The notes below the pieces were generated by a model that searched no databases, was not told the DNA's origin, and saw only the letters and a program-made list of their open reading frames with translations. A DNA stretch of 64,000 nt from Ruminococcus sp. GTDB lineage: Bacteria; Bacillota; Clostridia; Oscillospirales; Ruminococcaceae. A program made the translations under genes and the position numbers. Shown in pieces: positions 1 to 8,778 of this stretch. Each line of letters starts with the position of its first letter. The first letter of the stretch is position 1. The stretch is taken from NCBI GenBank assembly GCA_017543335.1, contig JAFYGE010000011.1, positions 62,001 to 126,000 of the forward strand, read 5' to 3'.

Positions 1-162
1 AGAAACATCGAGAAGTACAAGGTCAAAATGCTCATTTTCTATCATTTCGAGTGCCTTATTCTGTCCGTTAGCATTTTTTACGCTGAACCCTTCCTTTGAA
101 AGAAATTCAGTAAGATTTACTACTATACTTTTATCATCTTCAACTAATAAAATGTTTGTCAT
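1..162 (-). CDS. Response regulator, receiver domain (partial, 3' end outside window)
   Basis: The first 54 codons of a protein starting MTNILLVEDDKS are visible, running off the window edge. The adjacent acidic residues (E8, D9, D10) and the hydrophobic strand ending LVLLD, whose final Asp is in the expected phosphoacceptor position, are the hallmarks of a CheY-like receiver domain. A GGAGG ribosome site lies 6-7 bases before the ATG at 162. The output domain is not in the window, so its DNA target or role cannot be named. The upstream 200 bases contain a TATAAT-like box (rc of 187-192) but no convincing -35. Confidence 0.85.
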   Translation of the reverse strand, partial: MTNILLVEDDKSIVVNLTEFLSKEGFSVKNANGQNKALEMIENEHFDLVLLDVS

Positions 163-364
163 TTTTTTACCTCCATGACTTACTACATTATATAATAACA
201 TATCATTACATTTTTTTCAATTACAATTCTTTCACTTTACTCCTGAAACCCTCATATCCTCACGATTTTCCAGCAGAGCAATTCGACATAGAGAAACATA
301 GCAGATGATACCAACAAAGGACACGCTTGAATGGTTTGTACTTTCTTTTAATCTGATAAATGCA
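163..364. other. Intergenic, no gene seen
   Basis: About 200 bases between the response regulator start and the terminator of the efp operon. It is AT-rich close to the regulator gene, where its promoter probably lies. I see no open frame with a ribosome site, no RNA gene and no clear repeat. Confidence 0.5.
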
Positions 365-404
365 AATAAAAAAGACAGGTCACAGAATGAACTGTGCCTG
401 TCTA
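365..404 (-). terminator. Rho-independent terminator of the efp operon
   Basis: Read on the minus strand, AGACAGGcACAG pairs with CTGTgACCTGTCT around a 6-base loop and is followed by a run of T. It lies just past the stop of the acidic zinc-ribbon protein gene. Confidence 0.85.
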
Positions 405-419
405 TAAGGTTATTGATTA

Positions 420-950
420 TTACTTGTCCTCAGACTTAGCCTCTTCTTTATCAGACTCTTCATCTTCGCTCTCGAAATCCTCGATAGTAAGATCATCATA
501 GTCAAATTCAAGAAGCTCGTTACAGTTAGGACAATTGATAGAGCCTTCTTCGATCATACCATCATCAAGCAGAATAGTATCTCCGCAAGTAGGACATGTG
601 ATCTCATAAAGCTCATCGTCATCATCGTCGAAATCGAACTCATCGTCATCATCGTCGATATCGTCTTCTCCGTCATCTCTCCAGTCTTCTTCGTCGCAAT
701 TTTCGCAATCACCGTCGCAATTTTCGCAGTCCTCATAGAGGTCGTCCTCTACCTGACCGAGATCCTCATCGAGAATATCACAAAGCTCTGTGAGTTCATC
801 TACCTGTGACTGAAGATCCTCTACATAAACTACTAACTCAGACATGACCTCAGACATCTGAAGTAATGCTTTGCCCTCTTTTGTAGAGTTATCAATTTCG
901 AGACCATCAAGCAGTCCCTGTAAATAAGACATTTTTTCGGTAAGCTTCAT
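420..950 (-). CDS. Acidic protein with C-terminal zinc ribbon (CD1247-like N-terminal domain)
   Basis: A 176-residue protein. Residues 1-70 are predicted helical/coiled coil (MKLTEKMSYLQGLLDGLEI resembles the clostridial CD1247-type N-terminal domain). A very acidic Asp/Glu stretch with a CENCDGDCENC cluster follows (about 75-113), then a zinc ribbon with CPTC...CPNC pairs (about 119-143), then another acidic tail. The function is unknown to me; the zinc ribbon suggests a protein or nucleic-acid contact, but the strong negative charge argues against simple nucleic-acid binding. It starts 38 bases after efp, with a GGAGGAG ribosome site, so it is very likely co-transcribed with efp and ends at the terminator at 365-404. 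Confidence 0.75.
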   Translation of the reverse strand: MKLTEKMSYLQGLLDGLEIDNSTKEGKALLQMSEVMSELVVYVEDLQSQVDELTELCDILDEDLGQVEDDLYEDCENCDGDCENCDEEDWRDDGEDDIDDDDDEFDFDDDDDELYEITCPTCGDTILLDDGMIEEGSINCPNCNELLEFDYDDLTIEDFESEDEESDKEEAKSEDK

Positions 951-988
951 AAACAGCTCCTCCTCTCAATTTAATGACAATAATTAAA

Positions 989-1546
989 TTATGCTCTTGA
1001 CATATACTCGCCGGTTCTTGTATCGATCTGGATCTTCTCTCCTTCGTTGATGAAGAGAGGAACCTTTACCTCAGCACCTGTCTCAAGTATAGCTGGCTTT
1101 GTAGCATTTGTAGCTGTATCGCCCTTGAAACCTGGGTCAGTCTGAGTAACAACGAGCTCAACAAAGTTTGGTGGCTCTACGCCGAAAACGTTACCCTTGT
1201 AAGAAAGGATCTTACAGATCATTTCTTCCTTAACGAACTTGAAGCTGTCGCCGAGAGTAGATGCACTGATCGGAACCTGCTCATAAGTTTCAAGATCCAT
1301 GAAGTAGTAAAGCTCGCCGTCATTGTAGCTGTACTGCATATCCTTTCTCTCAACGAAAGCTGTTGGGAACTTAGCAGTTGGGTTGAAAGAAGTTTCAACA
1401 ACTGAGCCTGTGATAACGTTCTTGTATTTAGTTCTTACAAAAGCGGCACCCTTACCTGGTTTTACGTGCTGGAACTCGATAACCTGAACAACCTGTCCAT
1501 CGAGCTCAAAAGTAACGCCGTTTCTGAAATCGCCTGCTGAAATCAT
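989..1546 (-). CDS. efp: Elongation factor P
   Basis: A 185-residue protein of normal EF-P length, with the N-terminal KOW-like domain, the loop KPGKGAAF whose Lys32 sits at the position modified in other EF-Ps, and the C-terminal OB domains ending [15 protein letters not shown] binds the ribosome between the P and E sites and relieves stalling at polyproline runs. This fits a genome with Pro-rich proteins such as the MATE pump and SGNH protein of this window. Its start has a good GGAGG site, and a promoter lies at 1586-1614. Confidence 0.97.
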   Translation of the reverse strand: MISAGDFRNGVTFELDGQVVQVIEFQHVKPGKGAAFVRTKYKNVITGSVVETSFNPTAKFPTAFVERKDMQYSYNDGELYYFMDLETYEQVPISASTLGDSFKFVKEEMICKILSYKGNVFGVEPPNFVELVVTQTDPGFKGDTATNATKPAILETGAEVKVPLFINEGEKIQIDTRTGEYMSRA

Positions 1547-1585
1547 TAAAAATACCTCCGTAATTTCAATTAAAGATTATAGTTT

Positions 1586-1614
1586 ATTTTACCACATTTT
1601 ATGTTTTTTTGCAA
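1586..1614 (-). promoter_or_regulatory. Promoter of efp
   Basis: On the minus strand TTGCAA, 17 bases, TAAAAT, ending about 40 bases before the efp start. The intergenic is only 85 bases and separates efp from pepP. Confidence 0.6.
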
Positions 1615-1631
1615 TACCCTAAATGATATTA

Positions 1632-2696
1632 TTACAAAGTTATGAGATTTTTATCAATTTTCGTCAAATTATCGCATCCGTTTTCAGTGATTATGACAAA
1701 GTCCTCAATACGAACCCCGAATTTTCCCGGTATATAGATACCCGGCTCGACTGTGACTACAGTTCCCTCCGGAAGCGAGAGCTTATAGTTCGGAGAAGCA
1801 TTTGGTTTTTCATGTATTTCAAGTCCGACACCGTGTCCGAGTGAGTGACCGAAACATTCGCCATAACCTTCCTTGCGGATGATCTCTCTTGCAACAGAGT
1901 CAAGGTCGCAGCCTGTGATGCCGGCTTTTGCAGCCTTTATGCCTGCGAGCTGAGCTTCAAGGACAATACCGTACACTTTCCGCATGTCCTCTGTAGGCTC
2001 ACCGACGCACAAAGTTCTTGTCATGTCGCTGTGATAGCCATTCCATACAGCACCAAAGTCCATGAGGACAAAGTCGCCGTCCTCAACTTTTTTGTCTGAC
2101 GGAACTCCATGAGGCATCGAAGTATTTGCTCCTGAAAGGACGATAGTCTCAAAGGACAAGTCCTCTGCTCCGTTTTTGAACATAAGTCTGTTGAGTTCAA
2201 GAGCTATCTCACGCTCTGTAACTCCGACTTTGATAAATGGAAGAAGCTCATTCATGGACTTTTCAGCTATCTCCTGAGCTTTTCTGATGCACTTTATCTC
2301 ATCCTCGTCCTTTATCATTCTGAGAGAGTTAATAGCATTGCTCAGCGAGTCTGATTCGTTGATCTCCAGATAATGAAAAAAATGCTTATAGCTGTTAAGC
2401 TCCTTTACTGTCATTGTCTCGGACTCTATGGCTACTGATTTAACATGATTCGCCTTGAATATCTCCGTAAGCTGAGGAAAGAGCTTTTTCAGCTCGATTA
2501 CCTCTGCATCTTTTACTGTCGCACGAGCTTTCTCGATATATCTGAAATCGATAAGAAGATAGGTCTTTTCAGGAAGTATAACTACGACTCCGGCCGATGA
2601 CTTCATACCTGTAAAATATCTTCTGTTTATGTCTGAAGTTATGAGGGCACAATCTGCGTCCTTGAAATGTTCAAAAAGTTTATTTGCTCTTGTCAA
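1632..2696 (-). CDS. pepP: Xaa-Pro aminopeptidase (M24 family)
   Basis: A 354-residue metallopeptidase that removes an N-terminal residue preceding proline. The N-terminal creatinase-like domain (about 1-125) is followed by the pita-bread catalytic domain. The metal ligands are in the usual places: Asp in LMDFGAVWNGYHSDMTR (two Asp), His in GHSLGHGVGLEIHEKP, Glu in TVEPGIY, and Glu in VRIEDF. The start is TTG, placed 7 bases after a perfect AAGGAGG. It follows aroQ by 12 bases and is probably the last gene of rpsU-yqeG-aroQ-pepP. Confidence 0.93.
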   Translation of the reverse strand: MTRANKLFEHFKDADCALITSDINRRYFTGMKSSAGVVVILPEKTYLLIDFRYIEKARATVKDAEVIELKKLFPQLTEIFKANHVKSVAIESETMTVKELNSYKHFFHYLEINESDSLSNAINSLRMIKDEDEIKCIRKAQEIAEKSMNELLPFIKVGVTEREIALELNRLMFKNGAEDLSFETIVLSGANTSMPHGVPSDKKVEDGDFVLMDFGAVWNGYHSDMTRTLCVGEPTEDMRKVYGIVLEAQLAGIKAAKAGITGCDLDSVAREIIRKEGYGECFGHSLGHGVGLEIHEKPNASPNYKLSLPEGTVVTVEPGIYIPGKFGVRIEDFVIITENGCDNLTKIDKNLITL

Positions 2697-2708
2697 GATT
2701 TTTCCTCC

Positions 2709-3140
2709 TTAAAGTTCAGCAAGTGCCTGAACTGCAAGATAATAGCTTCCAAATCCGAAACCGCTGATGCTTCCCTTGCATACAGGTGCGATAACTGAAT
2801 TTGAACGGAATTCATCTCTTGCGAAAACGTTGCTTATGTGAACCTCAATACAAGGTATCTTTATTGCAGATATAGCATCACGTATAGCGTAGCTGTAATG
2901 AGTATAGGCTCCGGCATTTATTATAACTCCGTCAAAAGAAGTTCTTGCAGCGTGGAGCTTATCTATGATAGCTCCCTCGTGATTTGACTGGAATATCTCA
3001 CATTCAAGTCCTTGTTCTTTAGCTCTGTCAATGATATTACTGTTAAGTACATCTATGCTTGTATTTCCGTAAACTCCGGGTTCACGTTCACCTAAGAGGT
3101 TAAGATTTGGTCCGTGTATAACAAGGATCTTCTTTATCAT
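2709..3140 (-). CDS. aroQ: 3-dehydroquinate dehydratase, type II
   Basis: 143 residues, the usual length for the dodecameric type II enzyme that dehydrates 3-dehydroquinate to 3-dehydroshikimate in the shikimate pathway. It shows GPNLNLLGEREPGVYG with the catalytic Arg/Tyr region, NAGAYTHYSYAIRDAI, and EVHISN with the catalytic His. The start ATG follows AAAGGAG. It sits between yqeG and pepP with gaps of only 12 bases on each side. Confidence 0.96.
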   Translation of the reverse strand: MIKKILVIHGPNLNLLGEREPGVYGNTSIDVLNSNIIDRAKEQGLECEIFQSNHEGAIIDKLHAARTSFDGVIINAGAYTHYSYAIRDAISAIKIPCIEVHISNVFARDEFRSNSVIAPVCKGSISGFGFGSYYLAVQALAEL

Positions 3141-3152
3141 ATGGATTCTCCT

Positions 3153-3674
3153 TTATTTTTCATCAATAAATTTTTTTGGCAGGAATGGTTTTTCCAGCAC
3201 TCTTTTGAATCTGATAAATCTTTTATGTCTGCCCTCAAGTTCAATGGGAGACACATATATCATTCTGACTCCGGCAAAATTTGCTCCCCAAACGTCGGTA
3301 AACAGCTGATCTCCGACCGCACCTGTCTCTCTCGGAGAGAGCTTCATCCGCTTCATTGCCTCTGTATAACCTCTTCTGAGCGGCTTACCGCTGTCCGACA
3401 CGAATTCAAGTCCGAGAGGGTCAGCAAACGGCTTTACTCTTTCAGGATGATTATTTGAAACTATCATAAGTTTTATCCCGTTCTTTTTCATTTTTTCAAG
3501 CCATTCGATGATACCTTCTGCCGGTACAGGGTTATCGTGCGTAGTCAGGGTATTATCGACGTCAAGTATCAGACCTTTTATCCCGTGTTTTTTCAAAAAC
3601 TCCGGAGTAATATTGACTGTCTTCCTGAACGCAAATTCTGTCTCGGTTTTGGTTATCTTGTGTCTGAATCCCAT
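3153..3674 (-). CDS. yqeG: YqeG-type HAD phosphatase (subfamily IIIA)
   Basis: 173 residues from the ATG at 3674. The HAD motif I DVDNTLTTHD carries the nucleophile and acid Asp, motif II is IVSNN, and GAVGDQLFTDVWGAN is the motif III/IV region. Close homologues in Bacillus lie with shikimate and ribosome-biogenesis genes, and some members dephosphorylate phosphatidylglycerophosphate; the substrate here is not shown by sequence. An in-frame TTG four codons upstream is too close to the CGGAG ribosome site. It begins 26 bases after the rpsU terminator. Confidence 0.9.
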   Translation of the reverse strand: MGFRHKITKTETEFAFRKTVNITPEFLKKHGIKGLILDVDNTLTTHDNPVPAEGIIEWLEKMKKNGIKLMIVSNNHPERVKPFADPLGLEFVSDSGKPLRRGYTEAMKRMKLSPRETGAVGDQLFTDVWGANFAGVRMIYVSPIELEGRHKRFIRFKRVLEKPFLPKKFIDEK

Positions 3675-3699
3675 TAAAATAGTCAACTCCGTTCAATAA

Positions 3700-3732
3700 A
3701 TGAAAAAGCGAACCCGAAGGATCGCTTTTATC
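3700..3732 (-). terminator. Terminator behind rpsU
   Basis: Minus strand AAAAGCGAtCC, TTCG tetraloop, GGtTCGCTTTTT: a compact hairpin with a T-run. yqeG starts shortly after it, so partial read-through into yqeG-aroQ-pepP is likely. Confidence 0.85.
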
Positions 3733-3752
3733 AACATAAATTTTTCGTAAGA

Positions 3753-3926
3753 TCAATACTTACGCTTACGAGCTGCCTCAGACTTCTTCTTACGCTTTAC
3801 TGAAGGCTTTTCGTAATGCTCTCTCTTACGTACTTCAGCAATGACGCCATCCTTTGCACATGATCTCTTAAATCTCTTAAGAGCTGTATCTAAAGATTCG
3901 TTTTTGCCAACACGAACTTCTGCCAC
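3753..3926 (-). CDS. rpsU: Ribosomal protein bS21
   Basis: 57 residues when started at the GTG at 3926 ([19 protein letters not shown]...), which is the standard bS21 length and N-terminus. This GTG sits 6 bases after AAGGGAGGG. The frame continues upstream to an ATG at 3974, giving 16 extra residues ([16 protein letters not shown]) that include the ribosome site and match nothing in the family, so I reject that start. The C-terminus is the usual basic [14 protein letters not shown]. bS21 helps the 30S subunit in start selection. It has its own promoter at 4056-4084 and a leader of about 120 bases. Confidence 0.95.
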   Translation of the reverse strand: MAEVRVGKNESLDTALKRFKRSCAKDGVIAEVRKREHYEKPSVKRKKKSEAARKRKY

Positions 3927-4055
3927 TTCTTTCCCTCCCTTATTCAGAGGTTGCACGAAGCTGACCTCGTACATCTATACTAATCACTCATAAATGAGTG
4001 TCAGTCATCCCTATCTCTGAAAACAGCAGATATAAAAATCATATAATATACTAAT

Positions 4056-4084
4056 AGTTTAGCATATTTTTTTATGATTGTCAA
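4056..4084 (-). promoter_or_regulatory. Promoter of rpsU
   Basis: Minus strand TTGACA, 17-base spacer, TAAACT. It lies just past the leuS stop and predicts a leader of roughly 120 bases before the rpsU GTG. Confidence 0.8.
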
Positions 4085-4111
4085 GCATTTTTTTCGCTAT
4101 TTCAAATTTCG

Positions 4112-6517
4112 TTATTTTGCAACAATATTAACAAGTTTATTTGGTACATATATCTGCTTGACAATATTTTTGCCCTCAACTGCTTCCTTGACCTTAGCGT
4201 CTTCCATAGCCTCAGCTATAACGGAATCCTTATCAGCGTCAACAACTATATTGAGCTTTGTCTTGAGCTTGCCGTTTACCTGTACAACTATCTCGATAGT
4301 CTCATCCTGACAAAGAGCCTCGTCGAACTCGACCCAGCTCTGTTCACTGAGAACTGTACCGAATGCTGCATTGTACATTTCCTCAGATATATGAGGTGCA
4401 AACGGGTAAAGGAGAGTGCAGAATGTACCAAGCTCAGCCTTTGTTATTGAACCTGCTGCATATATATCATTGATAAGAGTCATCATTGCAGCAATAGCAG
4501 TATTGAACTTCATTGCCTCAATGTCCTCACTGACTTTCTTTATTGTCTTATGGAAGTTGCTGCGAAGCTTATCGCTATAATCGTCACCATCGACCATTAT
4601 GTCCTGAAGTCCCCATACACGGTCAGCAAAACGCTTGCATCCCTTTATGCTGGACTCGCTCCAAGGAGCTGCCTTTTCATAGTCGCCCATGAAGAGTACG
4701 TAAAGTCTGAGTACATCAGCACCGTACTCTGCAACGACATCATTAGGGTCTATGACATTTCCTCTTGACTTAGACATTTTTTCGCCGTCCGGACCGAGGA
4801 TAAGTCCCTGAGCTGTTCTCTTTGCGTAAGGCTCAGCTGTTGGAACAAGACCGAGGTCATAGAGGAACTTATGCCAGAAACGGCTGTAGATCATATGACG
4901 TGTAACGTGCTCCATACCGCCGTTATACCAGTCTACAGGCATCCAGTATTTAAGAGCTTCCTGTGATGCGAATTCCTTATCGTTGTGCGGATCGCAGTAA
5001 CGGAGGAAGTACCATGATGAACCAGCCCACTGAGGCATAGTATCGGTCTCTCTTCTTGCGTCCTTGCCGCACTTAGGGCACTTACACTTTACGTAACTGT
5101 CTATCTTAGCAAGAGGGCTCTCGCCGTCTGTACCGGGTTCAAAGTTCTCAACTTCAGGAAGTCTGAGTGGGAGCTCCTCATAAGGTACAGCGACCATACC
5201 GCAGTTATCACAGTGAACTATCGGGATAGGTTCTCCCCAGTATCTCTGACGGTTGAATGCCCAGTCCTTCATCTTATACTGAACGCCCTTTTCGCCGCAT
5301 CCAAGCTTTTCAAGTATTTCAAGAGCCTTATTAATAGCATCTTTCTTGTTTGAAAGACCATTGAGCTCGCCGGAGTTTACAAGCTCACCTTCACCTGTAT
5401 AAGCTTCCTTGGAGATGTCTCCGCCCTTGATAACTTCGATTATATCGATACCGAACTTCTTAGCAAAATCGTAGTCTCTTGTATCATGTGCAGGAACTGC
5501 CATTATAGCACCTGTACCGTAACCCATCATTACATAGTCAGAGATGTAGATAGGTATCTCTTTGCCGGTAATAGGATTGATACCTGTAAGTCCCTCTATC
5601 TTAACGCCGGTTTTGTCCTTTACGAGCTGAGTTCTCTCAAATTCGCTCTTCTTAGCACACTCAGTCTTGTAGTCATCGAGTGCCTGTATATTTGAGATAG
5701 AATCTCTGTACTTCTGGATAATAGGGTGCTCCGGAGCGATTACCATGAATGTTACACCATAAAGTGTGTCCGGACGTGTTGTATATATGCGGAGCTTCTC
5801 GTCCTGCTCTTTTATTTTGAAATCAACAAATGCACCTGTTGACTTTCCTATCCAGTTCTGCTGCTGGAGCTTTACATTAGGGAGATAGTCAACCTCTTCA
5901 AGTCCCTGAAGGAGCTTGTCGGCATACTCTGTTATGCGGAGGTACCATACTTCCTTGGTCTTCTGGATAATATCGCTGTGACAAACGTCGCATTTACCGC
6001 CCTGAGAGTCCTCATTTGAGAGTACGACCTTACAGCTTGGGCAGTAGTTTACAGAAGTCTTATCACGGAAAACGAGTCCCTTTTCAAACATTTTGAGGAA
6101 TATCCACTGTGTCCACTTATAGTATCCCTCTTCTGTTGTGTCAACAACTCTTGACCAGTCAAAGGAGAAGCCTACAGTTTTGAGCTGTCCGGTGAACTTT
6201 TCAATATTTCTGTCTGTAACTATTCTTGGGTGGATATTTTCCTTGATAGCAGTATTTTCAGTAGGAAGTCCGTAGGCATCGAATCCGATAGGGAAAAGCA
6301 CATTATATCCTTCGAGTCTGCGTTTACGTGAAACTACCTCAAGACCTGAATAAGCCTTAATATGACCAACGTGCATACCGTGTCCGGACGGATAAGGGAA
6401 CTCTACAAGACCATAGAACTTCTTCTTGCTGTAGTCATCAGAAGCCTTGAATGTATCATGTTCATCCCAGTATTTCTGCCATTTTTCTTCGATAGATCTG
6501 AAATCATATCTTCCCAT
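4112..6517 (-). CDS. leuS: Leucyl-tRNA synthetase
   Basis: 801 residues starting at MGRYDFRSIEEKWQKYW. A class I synthetase that charges tRNA-Leu. The HIGH motif is HVGH in PSGHGMHVGH, the KMSKS loop is GEKMSKSRGN, and the CP1 editing domain is present between them, with a TTRPDTLYG segment typical of the editing pocket. Two Cys pairs in the N-terminal insertion (CPSC, CDVC) and two in CDNC/CPKC suggest zinc sites. An in-frame TTG seven codons upstream precedes the AAAGGA ribosome site and is rejected. No T-box leader is seen; the gene is the last of a long operon. Confidence 0.97.
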   Translation of the reverse strand: MGRYDFRSIEEKWQKYWDEHDTFKASDDYSKKKFYGLVEFPYPSGHGMHVGHIKAYSGLEVVSRKRRLEGYNVLFPIGFDAYGLPTENTAIKENIHPRIVTDRNIEKFTGQLKTVGFSFDWSRVVDTTEEGYYKWTQWIFLKMFEKGLVFRDKTSVNYCPSCKVVLSNEDSQGGKCDVCHSDIIQKTKEVWYLRITEYADKLLQGLEEVDYLPNVKLQQQNWIGKSTGAFVDFKIKEQDEKLRIYTTRPDTLYGVTFMVIAPEHPIIQKYRDSISNIQALDDYKTECAKKSEFERTQLVKDKTGVKIEGLTGINPITGKEIPIYISDYVMMGYGTGAIMAVPAHDTRDYDFAKKFGIDIIEVIKGGDISKEAYTGEGELVNSGELNGLSNKKDAINKALEILEKLGCGEKGVQYKMKDWAFNRQRYWGEPIPIVHCDNCGMVAVPYEELPLRLPEVENFEPGTDGESPLAKIDSYVKCKCPKCGKDARRETDTMPQWAGSSWYFLRYCDPHNDKEFASQEALKYWMPVDWYNGGMEHVTRHMIYSRFWHKFLYDLGLVPTAEPYAKRTAQGLILGPDGEKMSKSRGNVIDPNDVVAEYGADVLRLYVLFMGDYEKAAPWSESSIKGCKRFADRVWGLQDIMVDGDDYSDKLRSNFHKTIKKVSEDIEAMKFNTAIAAMMTLINDIYAAGSITKAELGTFCTLLYPFAPHISEEMYNAAFGTVLSEQSWVEFDEALCQDETIEIVVQVNGKLKTKLNIVVDADKDSVIAEAMEDAKVKEAVEGKNIVKQIYVPNKLVNIVAK

Positions 6518-6558
6518 TTTTATCATTCCTTTATTCAATATATGTATTTATCGGACTA

Positions 6559-6906
6559 TCAATTGATATCCAGATTATTTGTAAAATGCTCTTTTAAGTC
6601 AGACTGGAACAGCAGTGCTGCCGCACAGCCGGTATCTATAGCTGCTTCTATGAGATAAATAAAGCTCCCAGGCAAATTGATAATATTATCATCAAAATTA
6701 ACGATAACTATTATCATCATAATTACCGCAACAGTTGTATTTACGTATTTTATTCCAGTATAAAGTGCAATCGACATTATAACTGCGAGGAGAAGCTCGG
6801 CAAAGACAAACTCACCGCCTATTATCATATTGAGTATAGTTTTTACAAGAAGATATGCACCTATAAAAAGTGCATATTTTTTTCCAGTCTCATTATTTGT
6901 CCGCAT
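6559..6906 (-). CDS. Small membrane protein, unknown function
   Basis: 115 residues with about four hydrophobic segments (roughly 11-30, 33-50, 57-70, 78-98) and a short charged N-terminus (MRTNNETGKK). I do not recognise a family. It lies 6 bases after rsfS, with GGAGT before the ATG, and 41 bases before leuS, so it is almost certainly in the same transcript. Nothing in it points to an enzymatic role. Confidence 0.65.
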   Translation of the reverse strand: MRTNNETGKKYALFIGAYLLVKTILNMIIGGEFVFAELLLAVIMSIALYTGIKYVNTTVAVIMMIIVIVNFDDNIINLPGSFIYLIEAAIDTGCAAALLFQSDLKEHFTNNLDIN

Positions 6907-6912
6907 CAGCTG

Positions 6913-7272
6913 TTACTCCTTGGTGATATACTCGCTTATGTCAAGCTGCTCACCGTCAGCCCAGAGTCCCTCAAGCTTGTAGAAGCTGCGGGTCTCCTTA
7001 TAGAATACGTGGATTATAATGTCGCCATAATCGAGCACTATCCATGTATTTCCCGTATCAGACTCACGGCGGAGCGGTTCGATGCCCTTCTGTGACATCT
7101 GGAACTCAACTTCATCAGCAAGTGTACGTGCGTGAGTATTGCTGGTACCGTTTACTATTACGAAGTAATCCGCAAGAATAGTAAGGTCTGATATTCTTAT
7201 TGCCTGTATATCCTCGCCCCTTTTGGAATCGAGAGTTTTAATTATAAGTTCAAGTTTTTCTTTCTCAGTCAT
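6913..7272 (-). CDS. rsfS: Ribosomal silencing factor RsfS
   Basis: 119 residues of the RsfS/Iojap family, which binds uL14 on the large subunit and blocks subunit joining when nutrients run out. Typical family segments are LADYFVIVNGTSNTHARTLADEV, GNTWIVLDYGDIIIHVF and the final FYKLEGLWADGEQLDI. The usual genomic neighbours nadD and yqeK lie two genes upstream, here fused into one gene. Confidence 0.95.
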   Translation of the reverse strand: MTEKEKLELIIKTLDSKRGEDIQAIRISDLTILADYFVIVNGTSNTHARTLADEVEFQMSQKGIEPLRRESDTGNTWIVLDYGDIIIHVFYKETRSFYKLEGLWADGEQLDISEYITKE

Positions 7273-7296
7273 ATTTACCGCCTTTCATTCTCTGAG

Positions 7297-8778
7297 TTAA
7301 CCGGAAGCTCTTGCCGGCTCTGCTCCATTCAGCACCTTATCAAGAGTTTGTGTTTTATTATCGTAGTTAGATACTGCGTGTTCTGTTATCCACTCGATTA
7401 TAGCTGTATCATTTTTGGTCAGGGGCTGCTGATATGGTCTATAGTACTCATTCAGCAGGTTAAGAGTCTCCTGAAGGTGAATGGAGTATATTGAGTATTC
7501 TCTTCCGTCCGGACCAAAATACGGCTTTGTTCCATCGCTTCCCTCACCAGGGACCATATCCACCTGAACGCTGTCCATTGTCAGATTTGATGCGAAATCG
7601 ATAAGTTTGCTAAGATCTTCGATGCTCATATCTGTAGCTATCCACTTATGATCGTAGATCTGTTTCATATAGCTGTAAAGCTTTGCCTTGCCCTCGTCCT
7701 TAGCGATATTCAGCATTTTCTGCATTGCAGCTGCCATAAATCTTCTCTGATTCTGAATACGTCCGATATCGCCTTCAAGCCAGCCTTTACGGTATCTGAT
7801 GAACCACTCAGACTGCACACCGTTCAGTACAACATCTCCGGAGTCTACGATTGTGACACCGTCATACTGTATAGGTGCATCAAGAGTCATCGGGATACCT
7901 CCGACGCAGTCGACAAGATCAACGATGTCGAAGCAGGTTGTTGTAACATATGCATCTATCGGGATGCCGAAGCACTGATATACTGCGTCAAAAACACGCT
8001 GTATAGGAGGCTGGATATCCTGGTCGCCCATTGAATATATGCTGTTGAACTTTGTATTTGGTGAACTTGTGAAGTCCGGCACAGCTGAGTCTCTTGGTAT
8101 CTGAAGTATTCTAAGCTTACCAGCCATGATGTCGAACTGGCATATCCACATAACATCGGTATTGAATGACTCCTCATCGAATCCGAGGAACATTACTGTA
8201 AACTGACCTTCAACCAGCTGTGGAAGATCAAGACCGTCATCATCCGGCATAACTTCTGTATTGACTTTAGGGTCGATAGATGTTTTATCAAGTTCGCCCT
8301 CGATCTCAACAAGCGGCTGCCAGCGTTTGAAATAAGTTATAACTGATACTCGCTCTTTTACGCCATTCTTTTTATACCAGAGTATCGGCATATTAAGTAT
8401 CAACGCCAAAATCAGCACGAGACTTCCTGTTATTGCAGCTACCTTTACCAGAATATCCTTCCAGCTTCTCTTCTTGCCGGCTTTTTTCGGTTCAGGCTCT
8501 TCATTCAGGTATGCCTGTTCTTCAACGAATCCCTGTCTCATAGGCGGAGCTTCGTGAAGTCCATGATACTGCTGTGCAGGCGGAGCTTCATGCAGACCGT
8601 GATATTCATTCATATCGTGCGGCGGAGCTTCATGAGCTCCGTGATACACATTGTTCTGCTCATTTATATTCGGAGCAGCCTTTGAAGGCTGTATCCTTTT
8701 CAGTTTTCTCAGCGGCTTTGGGTTCGACGTGCCGGCTGAATTACTGATAATTTCCTCATTATTATCCATTTCGTTCAT
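7297..8778 (-). CDS. LytR-CpsA-Psr (LCP) family glycopolymer ligase with N-terminal repeats
   Basis: 493 residues. LCP enzymes attach wall teichoic acid or capsule chains to peptidoglycan on the outer face of the membrane. A cytoplasmic N-terminus of about 110 residues is followed by one membrane helix (about 111-134) and the LCP domain, with FMAAAMQKML, the phosphate-binding arginines in QIPRDSAVPDF and WFIRYRKGWLEGDIGRIQNQ. The N-terminus carries three near-identical nonapeptides, YHG(A/L)HEAPP, at about 45-53, 59-67 and 71-79. The ATG overlaps the preceding nadD-yqeK stop by four bases, so translation is coupled. Confidence 0.93.
   Translation of the reverse strand: MNEMDNNEEIISNSAGTSNPKPLRKLKRIQPSKAAPNINEQNNVYHGAHEAPPHDMNEYHGLHEAPPAQQYHGLHEAPPMRQGFVEEQAYLNEEPEPKKAGKKRSWKDILVKVAAITGSLVLILALILNMPILWYKKNGVKERVSVITYFKRWQPLVEIEGELDKTSIDPKVNTEVMPDDDGLDLPQLVEGQFTVMFLGFDEESFNTDVMWICQFDIMAGKLRILQIPRDSAVPDFTSSPNTKFNSIYSMGDQDIQPPIQRVFDAVYQCFGIPIDAYVTTTCFDIVDLVDCVGGIPMTLDAPIQYDGVTIVDSGDVVLNGVQSEWFIRYRKGWLEGDIGRIQNQRRFMAAAMQKMLNIAKDEGKAKLYSYMKQIYDHKWIATDMSIEDLSKLIDFASNLTMDSVQVDMVPGEGSDGTKPYFGPDGREYSIYSIHLQETLNLLNEYYRPYQQPLTKNDTAIIEWITEHAVSNYDNKTQTLDKVLNGAEPARASG

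Noticed and set aside
3927..3974. ATG start 16 codons upstream of rpsU
   Set aside because: No ribosome site before it, and the extension contains the real ribosome site of the GTG start.
6518..6558. Possible T-box leader for leuS
   Set aside because: The gap to the upstream gene is only about 40 bases and contains no T-box or specifier structure.
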